64,000 bases of DNA from G016756615 sp035556195 (GCA_035556195.1 DATMFK010000061.1:62001-126000), one strand, 5' to 3'; shown: positions 16,343 to 26,088, counted from the stretch's first letter. Made by a program: numbers and translations. The notes: a model not told the origin generated them from the letters alone.

Positions 16343-17515
16343 ATGACTTCACACGACCACAACGCACGGCGGCGCGTTGCATTCACCTTGATCGTCGCCA
16401 GCACGCTGCTCGGCATCGCCGGCACGGATCTCGTTCTTCCCGCGATCCCGTTCCTGCCTGAGGCGCTCGGCACGACCCATGCACGCGCGCAGTATGTGCT
16501 GGCAGCCTTCGTCGTCGGCGCGGCGGTCGGCCTGCTTGCCTTCGGTGCGCTCGGCGCCCGTCTGGACCAGCGCCGGCTGCTCGTCCTTTCGCTCCTCGGC
16601 TATTCCGCTGCCTCCGGGATCGCCGCTGCCAGCAAGTCGGTAGAGCTCCTCATCGTCCTGCGTTTCCTCCAGGGCTTCGCCGGCGCAGCAGGTGCGGTTT
16701 TCGCTCCGGGAATGATCCGCGCCCTCTTCGGCGATCGTGGCGCAATCCCGGCGCTCGGCAAGCTCAACAGCGTGGAAATGCTCGCTCCCGCCTTCGCGCC
16801 GGTCGTCGGCGCATGGCTTCTGCGCCTTGGAGGATGGCCATCCTCCTTCGTCGCCATCGCGGCGGCCGCGTTGACGGCGGCGATCGGCGTCGCCCTTCTC
16901 GGCAAGGCCCTGCCGGAGGCGGCGAAGCCAGCACGCGGCGGCGGGTATCTGCGGCTGCTGCGTGACGGCACCTTCATGCGCTACGCCTGTTCGCATGCGC
17001 TGGTCCTCGGCGCCTTGCTCGTGATCGTGTTCGCGGCACCGACGGTCTTCATCGTTTCGCTGGAGGCCACGCTAGCGGATTTCATCGTCATGCAAATCGT
17101 CGGCATCGCGGCCTTCGTCATTGCCGCGAACCTGTCAGGTCGCCTCGCCGCCAAGCGTGGCCGTGAGACGGCAATCTGGACCGGGACCTGGCTTGCCGCA
17201 GCGAGCGCCGTCGCCATCCTGATCTTCGCCCTGTCCGGCGCGGCGCGACCGCTCGCCATCACGCTCCTGTTCATCCCCTTCAACATCGGCCTTGGGCTGC
17301 GCGGTCCCGCCGGCTTCCATGGCGCGGTCGTGGCCGCCAAAGGCGACGACGCCAGGGGCGCGGCGATCGTCGTGGTCGCGATCCTGGCTGTCGCCGCCGC
17401 CGGCACGGCGGCGGTAGCCCCCTTCGTGGCGACCGGCATTCTGCCTATGGCGCTGGCTTCGACAGTGCTGGTGGCGCTGGCACTGTGCGTGCTCGCGGCA
17501 TTGCCACGTCTGTGA
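16343..17515 (+). CDS. MFS transporter, drug-efflux type
   Basis: The 390-residue product has about twelve hydrophobic segments. The start at ATG 16343 (MTSHDHNARRRVAF) excludes a non-coding-like extension. The segment LLGIAGTDLVLPAIPFLPEALG and the loop LGARLDQRRLLVLSLLGYSA fit Bcr/CflA-like proton-driven exporters. LRFLQGFAGAAGAVFAPGMIRALF contains the motif C-like region of TM5 antiporters. The substrate is not predictable. It is followed by a strong hairpin at 17583. Confidence 0.85.
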   Translation: MTSHDHNARRRVAFTLIVASTLLGIAGTDLVLPAIPFLPEALGTTHARAQYVLAAFVVGAAVGLLAFGALGARLDQRRLLVLSLLGYSAASGIAAASKSVELLIVLRFLQGFAGAAGAVFAPGMIRALFGDRGAIPALGKLNSVEMLAPAFAPVVGAWLLRLGGWPSSFVAIAAAALTAAIGVALLGKALPEAAKPARGGGYLRLLRDGTFMRYACSHALVLGALLVIVFAAPTVFIVSLEATLADFIVMQIVGIAAFVIAANLSGRLAAKRGRETAIWTGTWLAAASAVAILIFALSGAARPLAITLLFIPFNIGLGLRGPAGFHGAVVAAKGDDARGAAIVVVAILAVAAAGTAAVAPFVATGILPMALASTVLVALALCVLAALPRL

Positions 17516-17582
17516 CGGACAGTATGTCGGAGCCGGCTCCCTCCGAGGCGCCGGAACGCCGGACGCATCGAGCAACGAGCCT

Positions 17583-17603
17583 GGGCCGCTTGACAAGCGG
17601 CCC
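17583..17603 (+). terminator. Hairpin terminator after MFS gene
   Basis: A perfect 9-bp stem, GGGCCGCTT and AAGCGGCCC, has a 3-base loop, 67 bp past the MFS stop. A short T-rich stretch (TTCTCTTTAT) follows after 7 bases. It would separate the MFS transcript from SOS-controlled dinB. Confidence 0.6.
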
Positions 17604-17609
17604 GGCAAT

Positions 17610-17624
17610 GTTCTCTTTATGTTC
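17610..17624 (+). promoter_or_regulatory. LexA SOS box of alphaproteobacterial type
   Basis: GTTC-TCTTTAT-GTTC matches the direct-repeat SOS box GTTC-N7-GTTC bound by LexA in Rhizobiales. It lies 43 bp before the dinB start codon, where LexA would block the promoter until DNA damage. Confidence 0.8.
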
Positions 17625-17667
17625 CGTAGCCGCCAATTGAACGATGCGGAGCGCCAGGCAAAGTCGA

Positions 17668-18915
17668 ATGGAAACGACAGCCACCATTCTGCATGCGGAC
17701 CTCGACGCGTTCTACGCTTCCGTCGAGCAGTTGCTCGACCCTTCGCTGCGCGGCAAGCCGATCGCCGTCGGCGGGGGCGTCGTTCTTGCGGCATCCTACG
17801 AGGCCAAGGCCTTCGGCGTGCATGGCGGCATGCCGGGCCGGCGAGCACGCGAATTGTGCCCAGGTCTCATCTTCGTCGACGGCCACTTCAAGGAGTATCA
17901 ACGGCTCGGCGACGCCGCGATTGCCATCCTTAACGACTTCACGCCGCTGGTCGAACGGATCTCCATCGACGAGGCCTTTGCCGATGTCGCCGGCTGTACT
18001 CATCTCTTCGGTTCGCCCGCCGAAATCGCCGGCATCGTCCGGGGGCGCGTGCGCGACGATCTCGGCCTTCCCATCTCCATCGGCGTTGCCAGGACCAAGC
18101 ATCTCGCCAAGATCGCCTCGCAAGTCGCCAAGCCCGACGGGCTTGTGGTGGTCGACCCGAAGGTCGAGCTGGATTTCCTTCACGACCTGCCGGTCGGGCT
18201 GATGTGGGGCGTGGGCCCGGCCACTCAGGCGCGCCTTGCCGGGATCGGCGTCACCACCATCGGGCAACTCGCGAATACGCCGGGATGGTCGCTCCAGCGA
18301 CTGCTCGGCCCCGCGGCCGGTGGAAAGCTCAAGTCGCTCGCCTGGAATCGCGATCCGCGCGAGATCAAGACGCATCATCGGGCGCGATCGGCCGGCGCAC
18401 AGTCCGCTCTTGGCAGGAAGGCCGCCGAAGAGAGCGTCTTCCGTCCCGCACTCCGCCACCTGGCCGACCGGGTCGCCAGCCGGCTGCGCGCCAAGTCCCG
18501 GCCCGGCCGCACCGTGACGGTACGGGTCCGTTTCGCCGATCTCCGCTCGGTGACGCGCTCCATCACCCTGGACGCGCCGATCTCTGCGACCGCGATGATC
18601 GCGGAAGTCGCGGAGGATCTGGTGCGCGGCGTGCTCGCGGAGCATCCCCTTGAGCAATTCATCTCCCTCCTGGCGATCTCCGTTTCGCATCTCGAGGAGC
18701 ATGCCCATCTTCAACTCGAGCTTCCTCTAGGCCTTGCCGATGAAGCGCGCCGGCCGGGCGCGGGGAAAGGCCTGGCTCGATGGGTGGCGGACCGCGCCAT
18801 GGACAGGATTCGCGACCGCTTCGGGTGGGAGGCCGTTGGCTACGCCTCGGTCGCGCTGGCAAACGGGCGATCCGTCCCGGACGCCTTCCGCGAGCTCGCC
18901 GAGAAGGAGCTTTAG
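17668..18915 (+). CDS. dinB: DNA polymerase IV (Y family)
   Basis: The 415-residue product starts at METTATILHADLDAFYASVE, which carries the first catalytic Asp. The second acidic motif is SIDEAFADVAG near residue 105. The nucleotide-binding loop SYEAKAFGVHGGMPGRRA follows the Y-family pattern. A thumb with helix-hairpin-helix (PVGLMWGVGPATQARLAGIGVTTIGQLA) and a little-finger domain follow. Pol IV performs translesion synthesis. Its SOS box supports damage induction. An imuA-imuB-dnaE2 cassette is not present here. Confidence 0.95.
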   Translation: METTATILHADLDAFYASVEQLLDPSLRGKPIAVGGGVVLAASYEAKAFGVHGGMPGRRARELCPGLIFVDGHFKEYQRLGDAAIAILNDFTPLVERISIDEAFADVAGCTHLFGSPAEIAGIVRGRVRDDLGLPISIGVARTKHLAKIASQVAKPDGLVVVDPKVELDFLHDLPVGLMWGVGPATQARLAGIGVTTIGQLANTPGWSLQRLLGPAAGGKLKSLAWNRDPREIKTHHRARSAGAQSALGRKAAEESVFRPALRHLADRVASRLRAKSRPGRTVTVRVRFADLRSVTRSITLDAPISATAMIAEVAEDLVRGVLAEHPLEQFISLLAISVSHLEEHAHLQLELPLGLADEARRPGAGKGLARWVADRAMDRIRDRFGWEAVGYASVALANGRSVPDAFRELAEKEL

Positions 18916-19070
18916 ACCGCAGGCATTCCTGGGCTCTGTGGGATGAAAGGGCAAGTCCAGGTCCGGCCTCTCATCGCGGGCTTGCGCAACGAGCGCCGAT
19001 AACCAATCTTGTCCGGGCTATCCAAAGATACGGCGCCGGCACGGTGCCGGGAATGTCAGGAGGGCCGCAA

Positions 19071-19910
19071 ATGGCTCGCACCGATCCGAAGAACATCGCA
19101 CGCTTCTGGCTGGATCCCAACACAACCGGTCTCAGCCTCATGTGCGCGGACTTCACGACACAGGAATATGCGCCGCACAGCCATGACGGCTTCGTGGTCG
19201 CCGTGACGGAGACCGGCGGCGCGGCCATCAAGAGCCGCGGCTCGATCGAGCAGGCACACGCTTCGGCGCTCTTCGTCTTCAATCCGGCGGAGCCTCATTC
19301 CGGCTGGATGGGGCAAAGCAACTACTGGCGATACCGGTCCCTTTATCTCGAGGAGGAGTCGCTTCGCGCCGTCGCCGAGGCGCTCGGCGTGGAGGCTCTG
19401 CCCTACTTCCTGCGCAATCTGCACACGGACAGCGACTTGATCGCAGGCTTTCTACTGCTCCATCGCGCCTTGGAGGAAGGCGCCGACCTCTTCCGGCAGC
19501 GCGAGCTGTTGGTCTCGACCTTCGGCGGCCTCTTCCGACGTCACGGCAGCGGCGGCGGGCGTATCGAGCCACCGCCACGCGACCGGATGCTGGTCGCGAA
19601 GGCCGGCGCGATCATGGAAGACCGACACGCCGAACCGTTGCGCCTCGAGACGGTCGCATCGCAGGTCGGGCTGACTCAATTTCAGCTCATCGGCCTCTAC
19701 AATCGCGTTCTCGGCATGACGCCGCACAACTACCTCACGCAAATGCGGCTGCGCCGGGCTCGCCAACTCCTTGCCATCGGGCGACCTATCGCCGAGGCCG
19801 CGACAGAATCCGGCTTCTACGACCAGAGCGCGCTCACGCGGCACTTCAAGCGTTGCTACGGCATCACGCCGCTCCAGTTCGCCAGGGCAGTCGGCTCCCC
19901 ATTGCGGTAG
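19071..19910 (+). CDS. AraC-family transcriptional regulator
   Basis: The 279-residue product starts at ATG 19071, 9 bases after an AGGAGG ribosome binding site. The N-terminal cupin-like sensor domain (YAPHSHDGFVVAVTETGG, FVFNPAEPHSGW) is followed by the AraC DNA-binding region (ETVASQVGLTQFQLIGLYNR and EAATESGFYDQSALTRHFKR, ending GITPLQFARAVGS). It is divergent from nothing obvious; the inducer and targets are unknown. The DNA for its last 28 or so codons recurs at 41254-41336 with one mismatch in 83 bp. Confidence 0.92.
   Translation: MARTDPKNIARFWLDPNTTGLSLMCADFTTQEYAPHSHDGFVVAVTETGGAAIKSRGSIEQAHASALFVFNPAEPHSGWMGQSNYWRYRSLYLEEESLRAVAEALGVEALPYFLRNLHTDSDLIAGFLLLHRALEEGADLFRQRELLVSTFGGLFRRHGSGGGRIEPPPRDRMLVAKAGAIMEDRHAEPLRLETVASQVGLTQFQLIGLYNRVLGMTPHNYLTQMRLRRARQLLAIGRPIAEAATESGFYDQSALTRHFKRCYGITPLQFARAVGSPLR
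19806..19888 (+). repeat. Source copy of 83-bp repeat in the araC-type gene
   Basis: This segment encodes the second helix-turn-helix of the AraC protein. It is identical to 41254-41336 except for one base (G versus C in the CTCACNCGGCAC word). Identity falls off immediately on both sides. Confidence 0.85.
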
Positions 19911-20275
19911 CTTGATCTAGGGGGTGAATGCTTGCAGCAGGGTCATTGGAAGATTCAGATCTGAGCAGTCCTCGCCGGCCTTGCCGGCGCGAAGGTGCTG
20001 CCTGCGTTGAACCGCGCGGAGGAAGAGGGTCGGTCATTCTCCACCCGCGCCCTTCGGGAGTGCAACCGCATCGAGGACGATCGCCGCCGCATCAAGCGAC
20101 GAATCCGATCCAGGCTCGGCTTCAGGTCGTCCGCCTGCGCCGCTACCCTCCTGTCTCAAGATGCGCTTCAACACCCGCAATCCCTCGAAACAAAACAGAA
20201 GCGTCACTCGCAAATGGTTCCGCCAAATGCCGCGTCAGCGGCTTCGTTCAAATCTCCTTCGATTCAAGCCAAAAT
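19911..20275. other. Intergenic region without supported gene
   Basis: This region lies between the convergent AraC gene and the oxidoreductase gene. A forward frame of 167 codons crosses it, but it runs antisense into the oxidoreductase gene and is Arg/Ser-rich. No hairpin, repeat or RNA gene stands out. Confidence 0.4.
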
Positions 20276-23200
20276 TCATCCCGCTCTAACGTATCTCGCC
20301 AGCAGTTCAGCTCTCCTCGCTTCTGCTTCGTTCATCGCCGCCAGCTTGACCGGACCGAAACCTCTGATGGCGTCAGGTAGCGAAGCGATTTCGACGGCCA
20401 ACTCCAGATTGGCTATCGTCAACCTATCCATTATCGCTTCCAGGTCGGCCAGATACGCCTCGATCAACGCGCGTTCACGTCGGCGTTCCACCGTATGACC
20501 GAAGGGATCCAGCCATGAGCCACGAACAAATTTGAGGCCCGCCATCATGCGGAGGGCACCGAAGATCCAAGGTCCGAACTTCATCTTTCTTGGCCGGCCC
20601 GTCACCTCGTCGTGCCTTGCCAGGAGAGGCGGAGCTAGCCACAGCGACAGTCGGCCCTGCCCTTCGAACGTCTCGGCGAGACGCTTCCTCCAGTGGCCTT
20701 CTGCGTAAAGCCGCGCCACTTCGTATTCATCCTTGTAGGACATCACCTTGGCGAGGTTGATCGCAACCGCCCTCGTCAATCTCTCGGAATCCTGGGAGAT
20801 TGCCTGTTCAGCGCTGCGCACGCGCGCGATGACGTCTCTGTAGCGCCGCGCCCAGCGGCCGTTCTGGTAGTGGGCAAGATGTTCTGCGCGATGAGAGATC
20901 AGCTCATCGAGCGTGTCCGGTATGGATGGCCGAGGCGAAGATGTTGAAAATAGTTCGGGCGACACCACCGCCAGCCGTCCCAGGTCGAGCGCATTGAGAT
21001 TGAACTCCACGGCTGCCCCGTTGAGTTCGATGGCCTTCTTCAGGGCTTGAAGCGGGAGCGGCAACCAACCTTTCTGATAGGCATATCCAACCATGAACAT
21101 ATTTGCGCCAATCCTATCGCCCAACAGACGATCTGCGATCGCGTCCGCATCAATCGTGATGGTATCCGCTGACGCGATACGAATCGCGGCAATGAGCGCT
21201 TTCTCGTCGATCCGATAATCACGGTCGGCCTGGAATGCCGCGGTGGGCGTGGGTCGCTCGCTGACGAGAGCTCGCGTCTTTGTAGGGGACAACGCCTTTA
21301 GCCCTTCGGTACTGGCCGCGGTCACCAGATCGCATGCGAGCACTAGGTCCGCGCTTCCAGGACTAACGAGCGAACCCTTGAGGTCGGCCGGGGATGCCGT
21401 GATGCGCAGATGGCTAAAGACGGAGCCGCCCTTTTGGGCCAATCCCGTCATATTGTAGGAATTGGCACCCTTACCGACGAGATTGGCGGCCATGGCGAGT
21501 ACGCTGCCGATCGTCACGACACCGGTTCCACCGACACCCGTAACAAGGACGTTGCAGTCCACCGCGTCGGGAAGATCTACTTCGGGAAGGCCCCCGAGAA
21601 GTTTCTTGTCGAATGATCCGGCCCGGGAACGAAGCTTTGCGCCCTCGACAACAACAAAGGAGGGGCAGAAGCCCTCGACGCAGGACATGTCCTTGTTGCA
21701 GGAGGACTGGTCTATCTTTCGCTTGCGTCCGAACGCCGTTTCGTTCGGTAGGATACTGACGCAATTCGACTGCACAGAGCAATCGCCACAGCCTTCGCAC
21801 ACATCTTCGTTGATGAAGAGGCGAACGGCGGGATCAGGTACGATGTTCCGCTTTCGCCGCCGACGTTTCTCTGCCCCGCAAACCTGTTCGTAAACAAGCA
21901 CGGTGGTTCCAGGGGTGGCCGCGAGTTGCCTTTGCACGCGCTCCAATTCCCTCCGTTCCACCACCTCGACACCCGGAATAGCGATGGCGGTGCGCTGGAG
22001 GTCGTCCGTCACCACCACCACTCTTGTCACATCTTCCGCCAGGACCTGCCTCACGATCTGTCCGGTCGTCAGAGCCCCTTCGACCGGCTGCCCGCCTGTC
22101 ATCGCAACGGCGTCGTTGGCCAGGATCTTGTAAGTGATGTTGGCGCCCGACAGAACGGAGGCTCTGATTGCGAGGAGGCCCGAATGCGAATAGGTGCCGT
22201 CTCCCATGTTCTGGAAGATGTGCTTGATCGATGTGAAAGGCGACAAGCCGATCCAGTTGGTACCTTCGCCTCCCATCTGGACCGGTTTCAGCGTGTCCCG
22301 GTTCATCCACATCGCCATCGAGTGACAGCCGATGCCGGACATCGCCTTCGAACCACCCGGCACGCGGGTTGAGGTATTGTGCGGGCATCCCGAGCAGAAA
22401 TAGGGAACGCGCCTGGCCTGGTTTGGAAGTGGCTGGCGGGCAGATGGCTGCCTTACACGCGCCAAGGCCTCGCGCATTGCTTCGTCGGCTAGGCCAAGCG
22501 CTTCTGTCCTTTGCACCAGTGCCGCTGCGATCATGTGCGGATCGAGTTGCACGTCGGAAGGCAGCAGCGGATTGCCTGAAGAATCCTGCTTGCCTGTCAT
22601 CCGCGGTCGATCCGGTTCGTTGAAGAGCAGCCTCGCCGCCTGGTCCTCCAGGAAGGGCCGCTTCTCCTCCACGAAAAAGAGTTCCTCGCAGCCTGCGGCA
22701 AAGTCTTTCAACCCCGTCGGTTCGAGAGGCCAGATCAGCCCCACCTTGTAGACGGAAATCCCAAGGCGTTCCGCGCGAGCATCGTCGATGCCCAGAAGCT
22801 CCAAGGCATCCACGACGTCCGTATAGCTCTTTCCGGACGTGACGATGCCCAGGCGCGCGCCCGTTCGCCCTGTCCGCCTCTGATCGAGACGATTGGAGCG
22901 CGCATACTCGTGGACACGCGGCATGCGGTGTCGGATGACCACGGTTTCATCGCGTTGCGGCCCGTAATCGAGTTGCGGCCGAATGTCGAACGCCGAACTG
23001 CCGGAAATCGGCAGGTTGATTTTCGGCGCACCTTCGGCAACATCGACCGTAGCGGTCGTCTCGACCGTCTCATTGACAGTCTTGAGGCCAACCCAAAGGC
23101 CCGTGTAGCGGGACATAGCCCAGCCATGCAGTCCGAACTCGACAATGTCCTGGACGTTCGACGGGTAGAGCACCGGGATCAGGTTAGCCGCCAAAGCTTG

Positions 23201-23686
23201 CTCGCTTTGATGGGCGACTGTGGATGACTTGCCCGGGTGATCGTCGCCGAAGACGACAAGTACGCCGCCATGTTCGGTCGTGCCGTGAAAGTTGCCATGT
23301 TTGAAAGGATCGCCAGAGCGATCTACGCCCGGCCCCTTTCCGTACCACAGGGCGAAAACACCATCCACGGTCTTGCCCGGAAGGCTGTCGATCTGCTGCG
23401 TGCCCCAGACTGAGGTCGCTGCAAGGTCCTCGTTAAGTCCAGGCTGGAAAACGACGGAGGCGGCCTTCAGCATGTCGCGGCATTTCCACAGCTCCATGTC
23501 GAGCCCTCCGAGGGGCGAGCCGCGATAGCCCGACACGAAGCCGGCGGTATTGAGACCGGCAGCGCGATCTCGCTCGCGCTGCATCAGCAGAAGGCGGACG
23601 AGCGCCTGTGTCCCGCTGAGGAACAGCGTACCGGAGTTCTGCGTATAGCGATCGGTCAGAGAGACATGACGGAGGGGCGCGTTCAT
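20276..23686 (-). CDS. Indolepyruvate ferredoxin oxidoreductase, fused single chain
   Basis: This 1136-residue fused enzyme has the thiamine-diphosphate half with YFCSGCPHNTSTR near residue 430 and GDGTYSHSG. Two [4Fe-4S] cysteine sets follow near residues 627 and 665 (CEGCGDCSVQSNC, and SCNKDMSCVEGFC). The gamma domain begins near 710 with VTGVGGTGVVTIGS. The family decarboxylates aryl- or branched 2-oxo acids to acyl-CoA, passing electrons to ferredoxin. It is the last gene of a leftward unit ECH-ACAD-CoA-transferase-IOR (13 bp from its neighbour). In this setting it probably converts a 2-oxo acid intermediate to its CoA ester; the substrate is inferred, not shown. Confidence 0.93.
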   Translation of the reverse strand: MNAPLRHVSLTDRYTQNSGTLFLSGTQALVRLLLMQRERDRAAGLNTAGFVSGYRGSPLGGLDMELWKCRDMLKAASVVFQPGLNEDLAATSVWGTQQIDSLPGKTVDGVFALWYGKGPGVDRSGDPFKHGNFHGTTEHGGVLVVFGDDHPGKSSTVAHQSEQALAANLIPVLYPSNVQDIVEFGLHGWAMSRYTGLWVGLKTVNETVETTATVDVAEGAPKINLPISGSSAFDIRPQLDYGPQRDETVVIRHRMPRVHEYARSNRLDQRRTGRTGARLGIVTSGKSYTDVVDALELLGIDDARAERLGISVYKVGLIWPLEPTGLKDFAAGCEELFFVEEKRPFLEDQAARLLFNEPDRPRMTGKQDSSGNPLLPSDVQLDPHMIAAALVQRTEALGLADEAMREALARVRQPSARQPLPNQARRVPYFCSGCPHNTSTRVPGGSKAMSGIGCHSMAMWMNRDTLKPVQMGGEGTNWIGLSPFTSIKHIFQNMGDGTYSHSGLLAIRASVLSGANITYKILANDAVAMTGGQPVEGALTTGQIVRQVLAEDVTRVVVVTDDLQRTAIAIPGVEVVERRELERVQRQLAATPGTTVLVYEQVCGAEKRRRRKRNIVPDPAVRLFINEDVCEGCGDCSVQSNCVSILPNETAFGRKRKIDQSSCNKDMSCVEGFCPSFVVVEGAKLRSRAGSFDKKLLGGLPEVDLPDAVDCNVLVTGVGGTGVVTIGSVLAMAANLVGKGANSYNMTGLAQKGGSVFSHLRITASPADLKGSLVSPGSADLVLACDLVTAASTEGLKALSPTKTRALVSERPTPTAAFQADRDYRIDEKALIAAIRIASADTITIDADAIADRLLGDRIGANMFMVGYAYQKGWLPLPLQALKKAIELNGAAVEFNLNALDLGRLAVVSPELFSTSSPRPSIPDTLDELISHRAEHLAHYQNGRWARRYRDVIARVRSAEQAISQDSERLTRAVAINLAKVMSYKDEYEVARLYAEGHWRKRLAETFEGQGRLSLWLAPPLLARHDEVTGRPRKMKFGPWIFGALRMMAGLKFVRGSWLDPFGHTVERRRERALIEAYLADLEAIMDRLTIANLELAVEIASLPDAIRGFGPVKLAAMNEAEARRAELLARYVRAG

Positions 23687-23699
23687 GAGTGCCCTCCCG

Positions 23700-24899
23700 T
23701 CACGCAGCTTCCGACACTTGGGCCAGCTTAACGACTCCCTGGCGCGCGAGCGTGGCGATCGCTTCAGTCGACAAGCCAGCTCGGCTCAAAACGTCTTGGG
23801 TGTCGCAACCGATGGTCCTGGCCAGATGGCGGTACTCCGGAATGGTTCCGTCGTAGCGCACGGGGTGAGCCAAAACGGTTGCTTTGCTTGATCCCACTCT
23901 GACTTCCTGCAGACAGCCATTGTGGATGATTTGAGGATCGCTGCGGATGCCCTCGAAGTCCTGGACGCGTTCATACCACATGCCAAGCGGACGAAGCGCC
24001 CTGTCCAGTCTTTCGTACGTCCAGGTGACCAGTTCCTCGCCCAGAATATGGGTGAACTCGTCCCGATTAGCCATGCGGTCTGCGGTCAATTCGATCAGCC
24101 TTGGGTTACCGATCACCTGGGCCAGTTTATCCACCTCTCCGCCGAGGCTGATGACGGCGAAACAATCCGCCAGTCGATAGGCAGCGTAAGGGGCCGGCAG
24201 AAACCAGGAAGCGAGTCGCGGGTCACGTCGCAACCGATCGGGCGTTCTATTGCCCGAGAAATAGCCGGCGATCGATTCAGCCTGCAGATCGAGACCCGCA
24301 TTCAGCAGGTTCGATTCGATCCTGGTTCCTTGCCCGGTGGCGCATTTCTTCACGTAGGCTGCTGTGATCGCCATGGCCATCAATGCCGCGGCGTGTTGAT
24401 CGACGATTGGAGCGCCGGGCACGGTGGGAACCTGATCGGGATTCCCGGTCGCTGCGATCAAGCCGCAGCGAGCCTGGATCAGGAGATCCTGCCCTGGCTC
24501 TTCGGCCATCGGTCCAGACGAGCCCCAGCCCGACGCCGAAGCATAAATGATATCGTGCTTGATCGCCTTGACCGCTTCGTAGCCGAATCCGAGACGATCC
24601 AGAACGCCGCCCCGATAGTTCTCGAGGACGACGTCATTCTGCCTGATCAGAGTGTGTACCACGTCCTTGGCGGCTGGGTGCTTGAGGTCGACAGCCAGCG
24701 AGCGGACATTGCGATTGACCGACAGGAAAGTCGCGCTCAAGCCCTCGACATAGACGTTGTCCGGTCCGTAGCTGCGCTCGAATGCTCCGCCGATGGGTTC
24801 GACCTTGACGACATCGGCGCCCATATCTGCGAGATATTGCGCCGCCGCCGGGCCCTGCACGAAGTGCGTGAAACTCAAAACCTTCATGTTCTCGAGCAT
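23700..24899 (-). CDS. Family III CoA-transferase (CaiB/BaiF)
   Basis: The 399-residue product starts MLENMKVLSFTHFVQGPAAAQYLADMGADVVKVEP, the canonical family III N-terminus. SVNRNVRSLAVDLKHP and the catalytic Asp region (GAPIVDQHAAALMAMAI, Asp near residue 167) are present. These enzymes move CoA between carboxylic acids without ATP. It stands between the acyl-CoA dehydrogenase and the ferredoxin oxidoreductase and would activate or recycle a pathway acid. Confidence 0.92.
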   Translation of the reverse strand: MLENMKVLSFTHFVQGPAAAQYLADMGADVVKVEPIGGAFERSYGPDNVYVEGLSATFLSVNRNVRSLAVDLKHPAAKDVVHTLIRQNDVVLENYRGGVLDRLGFGYEAVKAIKHDIIYASASGWGSSGPMAEEPGQDLLIQARCGLIAATGNPDQVPTVPGAPIVDQHAAALMAMAITAAYVKKCATGQGTRIESNLLNAGLDLQAESIAGYFSGNRTPDRLRRDPRLASWFLPAPYAAYRLADCFAVISLGGEVDKLAQVIGNPRLIELTADRMANRDEFTHILGEELVTWTYERLDRALRPLGMWYERVQDFEGIRSDPQIIHNGCLQEVRVGSSKATVLAHPVRYDGTIPEYRHLARTIGCDTQDVLSRAGLSTEAIATLARQGVVKLAQVSEAA

Positions 24900-24924
24900 G
24901 ATGTCTGCAATCTCCGCTCACGGA

Positions 24925-26088
24925 CTAGAGTGCTTGCCGGCCGTTCTTCAGGAGGCTTCTCGCGATCACCACGCGATGAATGTCGGAGGCGCCATCGAAG
25001 ATGCGATAGACGCGAGCGTCGCGGTACATCTGCTCCAATGGCATCTCACGGCAGTAGCCCATGCCGCCGAAGATCTGGACGGCCTTGTCCGCGACGCGGC
25101 CCAACATTTCCGAGGCATAGTATTTGACCATCGAGACCTTCTCGCGCGGGTCGAGGCCTTGATCAGTCTCCCAAGCGGCATTGAGAACCATCATGCGCGC
25201 GGCGAAGATTTCCGTGGCCATGTCGGCGAGCATCGCCTGCACCATCTGGAAATTGCCTATCTTCTGGCCGAACTGTTCCCGCTCGTTTGCGTAGTCGATG
25301 CTTAGTTGCATGAGCTTGCGGGCCATGCCGACCGCTCGCCCGCCGACCATGCCCAGACGCACGCGGTTGATCGTCGACAGCGCCTGAAAGAGGCCGCTTC
25401 CCTCCTCTCCGAGCATCTGATTCTTGTGTAGGCGGACGTTGTCGAAGACCAGTTCGCAGTGGTTCGTCGCACGCAGGCCCATCATGTATTGGATACGGCC
25501 TATCGTGAAGCCGGGTGTGCCCTTGTCGACAAGGAAGGCGCTGATGCCCTTCGCGCCCTTGCTTGGATCGGTGACAGCGGTGACGATGAAGGCATCCGCA
25601 ACATCTGCATCGCTGATGAAGTGCTTGGAGCCGTTGAGAATGAAGTCGTCTCCGTCCCGGCGAGCATGCGTCTTGATACCCGCCGCATCCGAGCCCGCAT
25701 TCGGCTCTGTCATTCCCAAGGCGACATTGATGTCGCCGCGAACGGCCGGGAACAGATACTTCTCACGCTGTTCGCCGACGCAGTGCACGAGCGATCCGGG
25801 AATGGCGCCGAATGCACGGCGTACAAGTGCGTCCTTGGTAAAGCCGAATTCCTCTTCGCACAGGCACATGTCCACGGCGCTCAGTCCGCCGCCGCCAACA
25901 TCTTCGGGCATGCCCATAGCGAAAAGACCAAGCTCCTTCGCCTTGCGACGCAGCTCCAGGGCAAGGTCCGCCCTTACATATTGGACCTCCTCGACCTCGG
26001 CCTCGTGCTGAGCAAGCTCCTCCTTGATAAAACGCCGCAGCGTCTCGAGGATCATTTGGGTTTCCTGCGGCACTGAAAAATCGATCAC
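24925..26088 (-). CDS. Acyl-CoA dehydrogenase
   Basis: The 387-residue product has the ACAD N-terminal helical domain, the FAD-binding middle (ALGMTEPNAGSDAAGIKTHA, FILNGSKHFIS) and the C-terminal domain with YANEREQFGQKIGNFQMVQAMLADM and QIFGGMGYCREMPLEQMYRDARVYRIFDGASDIHR. In the usual YEGTSEIQR motif the catalytic Glu is replaced by Asp (FDGASDIHR). It would introduce a 2,3-double bond in an acyl-CoA. It is the second gene of the leftward operon, 49 bp after the enoyl-CoA hydratase. Confidence 0.93.
   Translation of the reverse strand: MIDFSVPQETQMILETLRRFIKEELAQHEAEVEEVQYVRADLALELRRKAKELGLFAMGMPEDVGGGGLSAVDMCLCEEEFGFTKDALVRRAFGAIPGSLVHCVGEQREKYLFPAVRGDINVALGMTEPNAGSDAAGIKTHARRDGDDFILNGSKHFISDADVADAFIVTAVTDPSKGAKGISAFLVDKGTPGFTIGRIQYMMGLRATNHCELVFDNVRLHKNQMLGEEGSGLFQALSTINRVRLGMVGGRAVGMARKLMQLSIDYANEREQFGQKIGNFQMVQAMLADMATEIFAARMMVLNAAWETDQGLDPREKVSMVKYYASEMLGRVADKAVQIFGGMGYCREMPLEQMYRDARVYRIFDGASDIHRVVIARSLLKNGRQAL

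Noticed and set aside
19911..20275. A mobile-element remnant next to the AraC gene
   Set aside because: I looked for inverted repeats and transposase-like peptides because the region borders the catabolic block, but nothing recognisable was found.
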